A stretch of 14,599 nt of DNA, taken from positions 1 to 14,599 of the forward strand of contig JASHXQ010000215.1 of the NCBI GenBank assembly GCA_030043455.1. Reading direction: 5' to 3'. Of the stretch, positions 7,748 through 14,573 are shown in pieces. Position 1 is the stretch's first letter; every line of letters starts with the position of its first letter. The notes below the pieces were generated by a model. The model did no database searches, was not told the DNA's origin, and worked only from the letters and a program-made list of their open reading frames with translations. A program made the position numbers and the translations under genes. Source of the stretch: Nitrososphaerales archaeon. Its GTDB lineage: Archaea > Thermoproteota > Nitrososphaeria > Nitrososphaerales > CADDZS01.

Positions 7748-8244
7748 ACTGGGCCTCTAACATCAAATTTTGTATCTACCTTGATTAGCCCGGTGGCGAG
7801 ATGAATCTCGGCTTCCCTGACTCCGGGGATGGACTTTATCTTCTGTGACGCATCGTTCATGGAGCTCATACTTTCATAGTGAGCCACCACGATGAGGTCG
7901 TGCTTTCCCGTAGCTTGGAGGATGTGTTTGGTTTCTTCGAGCTTCGCCAGCTTCTCAAAAACTTCCTTCAGCTGATTGGGTTCTGTCGTGATCATCATTA
8001 TCGCGGCGAAGGGGAGTCCAATCAATCTTGGATTGAGCAGAGCCGTGAATTCCTTGATTACACCACTTTTCTTTAATCGTTCGATACGGTAGCGAATCGT
8101 ATTTTCATTGTAGCCCGTTTGTCTGGAGATTTCTGAAGCAGATTCCCGTGCATTATCCTGCAAGATGGTAAGAAGTTTTCTATCTAGATCGTCCAGCGCC
8201 GGTTGCTTGGATTTATCTTCGAAGATCACTTCATTCATGCACAC
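7744..8244 (-). CDS. Lrp/AsnC family transcriptional regulator
   Basis: The protein has a DNA-binding winged helix at about residues 17-65 (LDDLDRKLLTILQDNARESA, then EISRQTGYNENTIRYRIERL) and a ligand-binding RAM/AsnC domain at about 74-155. The glycine-containing turn ATGKHDLIVV (111-120) and IKSIPGVREAEIH (136-148) are typical. At 166 residues it is full length. Such proteins form dimers to octamers and often respond to amino acids; the ligand cannot be read here. The start may be GTG 8244, which has GAGG five bases before it, or ATG 8238. The gene begins 35 bases after the dTMP kinase stop and its own stop overlaps the start of the CPTC membrane protein, so all are probably co-transcribed. 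It may regulate its own operon and hence heme O supply (inference). Confidence 0.92.
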   Translation of the reverse strand: MCMNEVIFEDKSKQPALDDLDRKLLTILQDNARESASEISRQTGYNENTIRYRIERLKKSGVIKEFTALLNPRLIGLPFAAIMMITTEPNQLKEVFEKLAKLEETKHILQATGKHDLIVVAHYESMSSMNDASQKIKSIPGVREAEIHLATGLIKVDTKFDVRGPV

Positions 8245-8279
8245 AGGAGCCTCGTTGATCTATCCCACTTTTTCATTGA

Positions 8280-8948
8280 TTACGTCCCTTTGAAGGAACT
8301 TACGCGTTTATGGGAAATTTCCGAGCTGGAATATCCTACCCCTCTTTCTTGAAGAAGTGCGCCGACAGTCTTTCGAACTTCGTACTGGATCATCGCCGGG
8401 TCTCTTTCACCTTCGACAATCATCCACCTCCCATTTTCCGCGAGCGCGTCGTACACCTGCGAGACCCGAGTTAGAAACTTTAGATCGGCCTCATAGCGAT
8501 CCCTCGAGGCCTTGCGTTTCAATGATACCTCTGGAGCGATTTTGAGGTAAAAAACATAATCTGACTGTGGCATATGGCTTTCGAGTTGTTCCATCCATTC
8601 GCGCGACAAGCCGTCCGCCACCCCGTACGCTATGTTAGATTCGCAGTACCTGTTAAGGAGGACTATACGTTTTTCCAAAATCCATCTGTCAATAGTTGTC
8701 TTGAACTCGTACCGATTAGCCGCGTAAAGCATGTGTATGGCTTCAGGCGGATATTCTCGTCTTCCGAGCAGATACTCCTTGATTTCTTGTCCAATCGGGG
8801 AAGAATAAACCGGAAAGCTCATGAAATCGAAATTTGCGTGTCTCGCTTTCAGATAATCGCCGAGCATCTGAGATTGGGTATTTTTACCCGAAGCATCCAA
8901 ACCTTCGAAGCTGATCAAAATGCCTCGCTCGTGGGAAAAACCGGTCAA
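8280..8948 (-). CDS. tmk: Thymidylate (dTMP) kinase
   Basis: The enzyme phosphorylates dTMP to dTDP with ATP in the cytoplasm for DNA synthesis. The 222-residue protein has the P-loop FEGLDASGKNTQ (16-23 core), the substrate region FPVYSSPIGQEIKEYL, AANRYEFK (77-83) and LLNRYCESNIAYG with NRY at 99-101. The lid region with the basic residues KRKASRDRYE follows at about 144-153. Two positions differ from textbook dTMP kinases: Asn replaces Thr/Ser after the P-loop Lys, and Asn replaces Asp in the DRY motif. I recall similar wording in thaumarchaeal homologues, so this is probably a clade trait rather than decay. The start is TTG 8948; the only near alternative is TTG 8918. The gene leads the four-gene minus-strand unit and is divergent from hef. 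Its C-terminal 25 residues are Ser-rich and look disordered. Confidence 0.88.
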   Translation of the reverse strand: MTGFSHERGILISFEGLDASGKNTQSQMLGDYLKARHANFDFMSFPVYSSPIGQEIKEYLLGRREYPPEAIHMLYAANRYEFKTTIDRWILEKRIVLLNRYCESNIAYGVADGLSREWMEQLESHMPQSDYVFYLKIAPEVSLKRKASRDRYEADLKFLTRVSQVYDALAENGRWMIVEGERDPAMIQYEVRKTVGALLQERGVGYSSSEISHKRVSSFKGT

Positions 8949-8975
8949 GCGATGTAGGCTCGTTTGTTGTAATCC

Positions 8976-8982
8976 GATAAAA
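8976..8982 (-). promoter_or_regulatory. Candidate TATA box for tmk
   Basis: On the minus strand this reads TTTTATC, about 28-34 bases upstream of TTG 8948, which would give a nearly leaderless transcript. The element at 8995-9003 is the competing choice. Confidence 0.4.
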
Positions 8983-8994
8983 GGCTTGAATTAT

Positions 8995-9003
8995 CTATTT
9001 AAG
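8995..9003. promoter_or_regulatory. TATA box for hef, possibly shared with tmk
   Basis: CTATTTAAG on the plus strand (CTTAAATAG on the minus strand) lies 34 bases before TTG 9038 and 46 bases before TTG 8948. For hef, transcription would start near 9026, leaving a leader of about 12 bases without a ribosome site. Because the element is nearly symmetric it could serve both directions. Confidence 0.5.
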
Positions 9004-9037
9004 ACACTGAGGCCCCATATCTTGAAACCGGTACTTT

Positions 9038-11383
9038 TTGGAGCAAAAGCAGAGCTTGTCGGAGGGGTCCAAATTTGTGGAGCTCCCTCTGATCAGACAG
9101 GGCCTCCTAGAGAAGAGAACCTACCAGATCGAAGTAGCAAAAAATTCGGTTGGCCAAAATACGCTCATCGTACTTCCAACCGGATTGGGAAAAACTGCGA
9201 TAGCTGCGCTTCTCGTTGCCGACTTTCTGTCCAAGAGCGCCGATTCAAGAGCCCTCGTTTTAGCGCCCACACGCGTCCTTGCAACTCAGCATTACTCTTT
9301 TTTTGCTAACTATATGGATCTTCCCAAGGACCAAATAGCCATCCTAACAGGTGAGGATCGGGATTCGATCAGGGATGTAGCCTGGTCGAAAAGATTGGTC
9401 TGTGCCACACCTCAAGTCACAGTAGTCGAGCTCGAGAAACGGAAATTCAAAGTCGAGGACTTCTCCCTTATTATATTCGACGAAGTTCACCGCGCAGTAG
9501 GTAATTACGCCTACACCCAGATCGCTTCCATCTTCAACGAATTCCGAAAAGATGGCCGTATCATAGGAATGACTGCTTCGCTGCCTGCTGAAAAAACCAA
9601 GGTTGAGGAAATACTAGCGAAGCTCAAAATTACAAAAATTGAAACCAGAGATGAGAAGAGTGATGACGTCAAGCCGTTTGTTTACCGAACCGACATCGAT
9701 TGGATCGAAGTCCAGTTGGAGCCGGAACTGAAACAGGTTCAGGAATTACTTCGCTCTTCTTTGAACGCGCGGTTGAAAATGATGGAGGACGCAGCTTTGT
9801 TGCATCGAAGTAACTATGGTTCGATCACACTTAAAGATCTACTGAAACTGCGAACAAGGATAGATCAAATCCAGAGTTCTCAACTTCGCAATGCCCTCTT
9901 CAGCAGCATTAGACTGCACCACGCCCTAAACTTGCTCGAAACTCAAAGTCTGACCTCCTTTTCTAAATTCATGGATCGATTGAAGGAACGAAAGAGAGGT
10001 TTTGGAATGTCGGAGCTTCAAAAGGATGAGCGAATCAGGGAAGCCTGCGAGAAAGCAACTCTTCTTTTGTCTCAAGGGAAGGAACATCCAAAAATAAAAC
10101 AGATCCTCGATCTCGCAAAAACCGTCGGAGTAGGAGAAAGAGGTATCGTCTTTGCGAGTTATAGAGACACGGTCGAGCAAATTCATGCTGAACTTGTGAA
10201 GAACGGATTCCGCGCAGGATATCTAATCGGGAAAAGCGGTGAGACAGGTCAAAGCCAGAAGAATCAGATACGATCGCTACAGCAATTAAAAGAAGGAGAA
10301 TATAACATCCTGGTTGCCACCCAAGTGGGAGAGGAAGGGCTTGACGTCGCCGATTGTAATGTTGTGGTTTTTTACGATAACGTCCCGAGTGCCGTAAGAT
10401 TCGTCCAACGAAAAGGCAGGACCGGGAGGAGAAAGGATGGACGGCTCTCCGTTCTCATTACCAAGGGGACACGGGATGAAGCCTATTACTGGTTAAGCAA
10501 GAAAAGATTAGGTGAATCCAGGAAAATTGTGTCCAAACTATTAGAATCTAAAACAGAGAAGAAAGGGCCACTGGACCAGTTCGTCACCGGCTCTTTCGAA
10601 AATATGCCCCTTGTCTACGCCGATACAAGAGAAATTCCAGAGTTGGTAGAGAAACTCAGGCAACGAGGTACCAGAGTAGAAGTAAAGCAGCTCGACTTTG
10701 GGGACTTCGTTGTGTCCAGCGATGTGGTCATAGAGAGAAAGACCCTCGACGATTTTGTAAAGTCGATTTACGACGGACGGCTGTTCAGCCAGCTGATCAG
10801 CATGAACGAGAAGTACTCTCGTCCGATTCTGGTGATTCAGGGAGACAAGAAACATCTTTCGGGGATTGGGGAAACGGCGTTCTATGGCGCCCTTGCCAGT
10901 GTGTTGGCTGACTTCAAGGTGCCGATCTTTTTCGCCGCTAATGAGAGAGAGGTATCCGAGATTGTTTACCATCTGGCCAGACGGGAACAAGTGGTGAAGA
11001 AACGAGAAACGAAAATTCGAGAAGGAAGAAAGCCCGCCACCCTATCTGAGAATCAAAGGTACATCGTATCGGGAATTCCCGGAGTCAGCGGGGTCCTTGC
11101 CGACCGGTTGCTTGCAAAATTTGAGACTGTCGAGAAGCTGTTCTCTGCTACCGAGCTTGATCTTATCAAGATAGACGGAATTGGAGAGGTAATGGCAAGG
11201 CGTATCCGGGAGCTGGCATCTGCAAAATATATTTCGGCAACCCCGACCGAGATCGAGAAAATTGAGGGCCGTGACTCAATTGAAAGATATTCTTTCGCTG
11301 ATACTCGGAGCCTCCTTGGTTTGGAAACTAAACATGAAAATCAGGAAACACCGATTGAAGTACCTCCGCCGACTGAAGAATAA
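9038..11383 (+). CDS. hef: Hef helicase-nuclease (XPF/ERCC4 family)
   Basis: Hef processes stalled replication forks and branched DNA. The 781-residue protein has an N-terminal superfamily 2 helicase of the FANCM/Hef type: motif I LPTGLGKTA (46-54), motif II DEVH (148-151), motif III MTAS (178-181) and motif VI QRKGRTGRR (457-465). A linker of about 40 residues leads to the ERCC4 nuclease with G555-D556 and the signature ERKxxxD at 566-572 (VIERKTLDDF). Tandem helix-hairpin-helix motifs follow at about 677-728 (GIPGVSGVLADRL, KIDGIGEVMARRI). All catalytic motifs are intact, so both activities should be present. A Pro/Glu-rich tail closes the protein. TTG 9038 fits the TATA box at 8995; GTG 9077, with GGAGGGG ten bases upstream, is an alternative start. 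The divergent neighbour is tmk, also in DNA metabolism. Confidence 0.94.
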   Translation: MEQKQSLSEGSKFVELPLIRQGLLEKRTYQIEVAKNSVGQNTLIVLPTGLGKTAIAALLVADFLSKSADSRALVLAPTRVLATQHYSFFANYMDLPKDQIAILTGEDRDSIRDVAWSKRLVCATPQVTVVELEKRKFKVEDFSLIIFDEVHRAVGNYAYTQIASIFNEFRKDGRIIGMTASLPAEKTKVEEILAKLKITKIETRDEKSDDVKPFVYRTDIDWIEVQLEPELKQVQELLRSSLNARLKMMEDAALLHRSNYGSITLKDLLKLRTRIDQIQSSQLRNALFSSIRLHHALNLLETQSLTSFSKFMDRLKERKRGFGMSELQKDERIREACEKATLLLSQGKEHPKIKQILDLAKTVGVGERGIVFASYRDTVEQIHAELVKNGFRAGYLIGKSGETGQSQKNQIRSLQQLKEGEYNILVATQVGEEGLDVADCNVVVFYDNVPSAVRFVQRKGRTGRRKDGRLSVLITKGTRDEAYYWLSKKRLGESRKIVSKLLESKTEKKGPLDQFVTGSFENMPLVYADTREIPELVEKLRQRGTRVEVKQLDFGDFVVSSDVVIERKTLDDFVKSIYDGRLFSQLISMNEKYSRPILVIQGDKKHLSGIGETAFYGALASVLADFKVPIFFAANEREVSEIVYHLARREQVVKKRETKIREGRKPATLSENQRYIVSGIPGVSGVLADRLLAKFETVEKLFSATELDLIKIDGIGEVMARRIRELASAKYISATPTEIEKIEGRDSIERYSFADTRSLLGLETKHENQETPIEVPPPTEE

Positions 11384-11423
11384 CCCTTCGACCCGAAACA
11401 AATTCTGTTCAAACTCGTCGAGC

Positions 11424-11442
11424 AAAAGCAAAGTATGCTTTT
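11424..11442. promoter_or_regulatory. Perfect 7-bp hairpin / inverted repeat upstream of ilvE
   Basis: AAAAGCA (11424-11430) and TGCTTTT (11436-11442) form a perfect inverted repeat with a 5-base loop. The right arm runs into TTTTAA (11439-11444), the best TATA-like element before ilvE, so it may be an operator covering the promoter; alternatively it ends the hef transcript. AT-rich and short, so modest confidence. Confidence 0.35.
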
Positions 11443-11471
11443 AACTCTGGAGGACAGATTGATTCTTTCGG

Positions 11472-11484
11472 AACTCTGAGAGTT
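11472..11484. promoter_or_regulatory. 13-nt palindrome directly before ilvE
   Basis: AACTCT-G-AGAGTT is a perfect inverted repeat ending two bases before the TTG start of ilvE. Its left half, AACTCTG, is repeated directly at 11443-11449, 29 bases earlier (about three helical turns), next to the TATA-like element. This arrangement suits a dimeric or Lrp-like regulator; the role is inferred. Confidence 0.4.
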
Positions 11485-11485
11485 A

Positions 11486-12400
11486 TTGAAGAAAACGGAC
11501 AAAATCTGGATCGATGGCAATCTCGTCCCGTGGGAAAACGCTAATGTCCATGTCATGACTCATTCCTTGCATTACGGGAGTGCGATTTTCGAAGGCGTTC
11601 GCTGCTACAAGACAGATTCGGGAACCATGATCTTTCGTCTTGACGAGCACCTCAAGAGGTTCTATAACAGCGCCAGAATCTACCGCATGCCCATCCCCTT
11701 TGCTGCCGACGAACTTTCGAGTGCGATAAAGAGAACTATTCGAGAAAACAAGATCGAGGAGTGTTATATTCGTCCCTTGGCTTTTTACGGCTGGGATGAG
11801 GTGGGCGTTAATCCCAGGGGCAATCAGGTGCACGTCGCTATTGCGCTCTGGCCTTGGTTGCCGTATCTAGGAGAGGAAGGGCTGAAAAACGGGGTTCGTG
11901 TTAAAATTTCCACTTGGGCGAGAATCGATCCAAGGTCTATGCCCATGATGGCCAAGGCTGCGGCCAATTATGCGAATAGCATCCTAGCGCGACTTGAAGC
12001 GGAAAGTGAGGGGTTTCACGAGGCCATCCTCCTCAACAGTGGGGGCATGGTTACGGAGGGCACGGGAGAGAATCTTTTCCTGATCACCAAGGGTGAAATC
12101 CTGACCCCGCCGTTAAGCGCTGGAATCTTGCCCGGGATAACAAGGGAATCCATTATCGAATTAGGGCGAAAACTAGGGTATAGGGTACGTGAGATTAATC
12201 TCAGCCGGTCGGAATTACTTCTGGCGGATGAGTTGTTTTTCTCAGGAACAGCAGCCGAGGTGACTCCGATAAGCGAAGTGGATAATCAAAAAATAGGCAA
12301 TGGTGTCCGGGGGCCTGTCACCCAGAAGATACAGTCAAAGTTCTTTGAGATCGTCCGGGGTAAGGATCCAGATTTCACCCGTTGGCTTGATCCTATCTAG
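11486..12400 (+). CDS. ilvE: Branched-chain amino acid aminotransferase
   Basis: This class IV pyridoxal-phosphate aminotransferase performs the last step of valine, leucine and isoleucine synthesis, using glutamate as amino donor. The 304-residue protein has the full family layout: KIWIDGNLVPWENANVHV then THSLHYGSAIFEGVR at the N-terminus, the PLP lysine K157 in MMAKAAANYANSILA, NSGGMVTEGTGENLF at about 174-188, and LPGITRESIIELG near 215-227. FSGTAAEVTPI near 242-252 supports a branched-chain aminotransferase rather than a D-amino acid aminotransferase or aminodeoxychorismate lyase. The start must be TTG 11486: an in-frame TGA ends at 11479, and the next Met would delete the conserved first strand. 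It is followed by about 200 bases without a gene, so it is probably transcribed alone. Two inverted repeats lie in its promoter. No other branched-chain pathway gene is in the window. Confidence 0.93.
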   Translation: MKKTDKIWIDGNLVPWENANVHVMTHSLHYGSAIFEGVRCYKTDSGTMIFRLDEHLKRFYNSARIYRMPIPFAADELSSAIKRTIRENKIEECYIRPLAFYGWDEVGVNPRGNQVHVAIALWPWLPYLGEEGLKNGVRVKISTWARIDPRSMPMMAKAAANYANSILARLEAESEGFHEAILLNSGGMVTEGTGENLFLITKGEILTPPLSAGILPGITRESIIELGRKLGYRVREINLSRSELLLADELFFSGTAAEVTPISEVDNQKIGNGVRGPVTQKIQSKFFEIVRGKDPDFTRWLDPI

Positions 12401-12541
12401 TCAATCTACTTTTGGATATATGTACAAAAAATGAGCTATTGCTATTATAACCGGTGCTCGTGATGCGGATGACAAGAGTAATAAGGTCGGGTCGCCATTA
12501 ACATAGTAATGCGTTTGTTAGAGTTTATTTTCGAACAAATC

Positions 12542-12564
12542 GTTTTTACTTTTTCTACATTTTC
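12542..12564 (+). promoter_or_regulatory. T-rich tract upstream of the 12602 gene
   Basis: This stretch is dominated by short T runs (TTTTT, TTTTT, TTTT). It could be the TATA region for the gene at 12602 (for example TTTTTACTT) or a T-rich archaeal terminator for ilvE. The rest of the 12401-12601 gap shows no RNA gene or convincing reading frame. Confidence 0.3.
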
Positions 12565-12601
12565 CCATTCCTTAGCTGCCGTTTCCGGCTTTTCACAGTG
12601 A

Positions 12602-13177
12602 TTGCCTTTGTCATCAGAGCACATTGGTACGAGGCAACTTTACCCGATCAAAGGTGGGTATTACGTTCCAGCTGAGACTTTTGTTCTTCTGCAAGATTTC
12701 GAGGAAAAGGATTGGCCGGAGATCGTATCTATCGTGGCGGCCTATACCAACGGGTACAGTAGCAAGGTTTGCCTCTCGGAAGAGGAAGCCGGGACTTTGC
12801 TCAATAAATTTCAGAAGAAAGAAAGGATCGAGTTAGAGCTTGATGAAAGGATGCAGAAGATCCTGATAGCCTTAGTGGAAAGATCTCCGAGACGAATCTG
12901 GGAAATAGCCGAGATTGTAGAGCCCCCACTCCAGCGCGGCAGAAAAATAATTCCCAGTCCCTTCCTTAGGGCTGCAATTAAGAGGATGAACGGGACCTTG
13001 GTAATGAGTACCAAAAGCGAGGTGGAGATCACGGATGCAGGACTGAAAGCCATCTCCAAGGCCGTCGGAACCACTCGAGTCGCGAAAGCAAAGAAAGACG
13101 GCGCTGTCGCGAAGGCGGCTCGGGAACAAGATTTGCAGATGAGACGGGAGCAAAACCTGTCTCAAAGTCTGCTGTAG
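12602..13177 (+). CDS. Hypothetical protein, possible winged-helix domain
   Basis: I do not recognise this 191-residue protein. Residues 1-80 are mixed alpha/beta (QLYPIKGGYYVPAETFVLL, then a helix-rich acidic part). Residues about 80-150 could form a winged helix: LDERMQKILIALVERSPRR, SPFLRAAIKRMNGTLVM, then a beta turn STKSEVEITDAGLKAIS in MarR/PadR style. The last 40 residues are basic and Ala/Lys/Arg rich (RVAKAKKDGAVAKAAREQ) and look like a nucleic-acid-binding or coiled tail. No cysteines suggest zinc binding (one Cys only) and no membrane helix is present. The start is TTG 12602, placed immediately after an in-frame TGA; TTG 12608 is equally possible. It lies 123 bases before hflX on the same strand. 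A DNA- or RNA-binding role is a guess from composition. Confidence 0.68.
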   Translation: MPLSSEHIGTRQLYPIKGGYYVPAETFVLLQDFEEKDWPEIVSIVAAYTNGYSSKVCLSEEEAGTLLNKFQKKERIELELDERMQKILIALVERSPRRIWEIAEIVEPPLQRGRKIIPSPFLRAAIKRMNGTLVMSTKSEVEITDAGLKAISKAVGTTRVAKAKKDGAVAKAAREQDLQMRREQNLSQSLL

Positions 13178-13208
13178 GCCGATTCTTCGCTCTGTAAATC
13201 TCGTCAGG

Positions 13209-13242
13209 GCGCCTAAAGGGATCATTGAAGGTATTTAGGCGC
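13209..13242. promoter_or_regulatory. 9-bp inverted repeat over the hflX promoter
   Basis: GCGCCTAAA (13209-13217) and TTTAGGCGC (13234-13242) are perfectly complementary arms with a 16-base spacer. The right arm overlaps TATTTAGG (13232-13239), the likely TATA box of hflX. Arm centres are 25 bases apart. It may be an operator; as RNA it could also be a hairpin after the 191-residue gene, though no T run follows. Confidence 0.5.
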
Positions 13243-13286
13243 GGCTTCGAATGGAGAGTTCTAGGCTCTTAGTCCCTGACAATCTC

Positions 13287-13293
13287 AAAGGAG
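13287..13293 (+). promoter_or_regulatory. Shine-Dalgarno for hflX
   Basis: AAAGGAG stands seven bases before ATG 13301. It is one of the few strong ribosome sites in the window and settles the hflX start. Confidence 0.65.
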
Positions 13294-13300
13294 CTTCTGT

Positions 13301-14509
13301 ATGAACGAGAAACCGTCTGAACAAAACCAGGAAAACAGCTACTCATCTCCGAGCGGGAAAAAGGTGATTCTCGTTACATATCCGGATGAATTCATGAAGA
13401 GTGAGGCTATTGGGTTGGTGGAGGCGGCTGGCTTTAAGATAGCGGAGGTTCTTGCCCAGAAAAACCTCAACCACCAACAGTATGGTGTGGGCGCGGGCAA
13501 AGCTGAAGAGATTCGGGATCTAGCAGAGAATGAAAAAACGGAGATGATCATCATTGATGAGAGACTTTCTTCGGGGCAGGCCCACAATTTGGCCAAGTTC
13601 TGCCACCAAGAGGTGATTGATCGAGAAAGACTAATTCTGGATATCTTCAATGCCAGAGCCACAACCACGGAATCCAAGCTTCAAGTTAAGCTCGCGGAAC
13701 TGAAATACGAAATTCCGAGAGCCCGGGAAGCGGTCAGAGTATCTCTGAAGGGAGAACAGGCGGGCTTTATGGGGATAGGTGAGTATGCTGTTGACATCAA
13801 ATTTAGGGCTCTCAAACGTCAGATGGCCCTTATCCAAAAAAAGCTCGAGGAGGCTCGCAAGCGCCGGCAATTGTTTAAGACCGCTCGCGAGAGACTGAAG
13901 CTCCCCTTTGTGTCTCTAGCCGGTTATACCAGCAGCGGAAAAACTACTCTCTTCAACAGACTAGTTTCCGAGAAAAAGGAGGAGTCTCCCAATCTCTTCA
14001 CTACTCTTACGACAACGACTCGAGGATTCGAGCCGATCCCAGGAAAGAAAGTGCTCGTCTCGGACACTGTCGGATTTATCAGCCGGTTGCCTACCTACAT
14101 GGTGGAGGCTTTCAAATCGACTTTGGAGGAACTGACCTACGCCGATCTAATCCTGCTCATTTTGGATTCCAGCGAACCACTTAGCAACATGCAGATAAAA
14201 TACCAGAGCTGCAGGGAAGTGCTGGATCAACTTCACATTAATCCTGTAAAGATTCTGTGTGTGATGAATAAGGTGGATCTAATCCCGCAAGAGCTCGTCT
14301 CGGAAAAGGCTCAGCTTATCTGGGATCTTCCGACTGTGTCCATCTCCGCCCGAACTGGTGAAGGGATCAAGAAACTCCGGAGCCGCATTGTTCAGTCTGT
14401 TTACGAAGATCACGAAGCAGTCCAAGAGAATGAACCCAGAGGAAGAATCGTGTCGGGGACGCCTTTATCGTCAATTGATCAGCCTGGCCTTTCTAACGGT
14501 TCGGACTGA
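13301..14509 (+). CDS. hflX: GTPase HflX, archaeal type
   Basis: HflX binds the large ribosomal subunit and can split ribosomes, notably under heat stress in bacteria. The 402-residue protein has the N-terminal HflX domain (about 20-195) with NHQQYGVGAGKAEEI, DERLSSGQAHNL and DIFNARATTTESKLQVKLAEL, a coiled segment, and then the GTPase domain. G1 is GYTSSGKTT (208-216), G2 lies in FTTLTTTTR (223-231), G3 is DTVGF (245-249), G4 is NKVD (293-296) and G5 is SAR (339-341). The linker reads GEQAGFMGIGEY in place of the bacterial glycine-rich loop GLRGPGE, which agrees with what I recall of archaeal HflX. A polar tail of about 35 residues ends the protein. The start is clear from AAAGGAG seven bases upstream. 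The gene seems to have its own promoter with an inverted repeat at 13209-13242. Confidence 0.95.
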   Translation: MNEKPSEQNQENSYSSPSGKKVILVTYPDEFMKSEAIGLVEAAGFKIAEVLAQKNLNHQQYGVGAGKAEEIRDLAENEKTEMIIIDERLSSGQAHNLAKFCHQEVIDRERLILDIFNARATTTESKLQVKLAELKYEIPRAREAVRVSLKGEQAGFMGIGEYAVDIKFRALKRQMALIQKKLEEARKRRQLFKTARERLKLPFVSLAGYTSSGKTTLFNRLVSEKKEESPNLFTTLTTTTRGFEPIPGKKVLVSDTVGFISRLPTYMVEAFKSTLEELTYADLILLILDSSEPLSNMQIKYQSCREVLDQLHINPVKILCVMNKVDLIPQELVSEKAQLIWDLPTVSISARTGEGIKKLRSRIVQSVYEDHEAVQENEPRGRIVSGTPLSSIDQPGLSNGSD

Positions 14510-14561
14510 GTTGTGAAACTTTCAGCGCTAGGAATTTAATCAAGTTCCCGGATAAACGATC

Positions 14562-14567
14562 GGGAGG
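14562..14567 (+). promoter_or_regulatory. Shine-Dalgarno for ATG 14574, in a small hairpin
   Basis: GGGAGG lies six bases before ATG 14574. Its 5' part belongs to CGGGA (14561-14565), which can pair with TCCCG (14546-14550) over a 10-base loop, so the site could be partly masked in the RNA. Confidence 0.4.
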
Positions 14568-14573
14568 CCAGTC

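Noticed and set aside
11483..11833. A 116-codon minus-strand frame over the ilvE start
   Set aside because: It is antisense to a well-supported aminotransferase and has no recognisable family features.
12446..12475. Possible C/D-box RNA, from a GTGATGC-like C box in the gap after ilvE
   Set aside because: Only one imperfect box is seen, with no matching D box or C'/D' pair at sensible spacing.
12509..12601. A 30-codon frame (starting MRLLEFIFEQ) whose TGA stop directly precedes TTG 12602 in the same frame
   Set aside because: It is Phe-rich because it reads a T-rich promoter or terminator tract, and it has no ribosome site. A leader peptide or readthrough is possible but unsupported.
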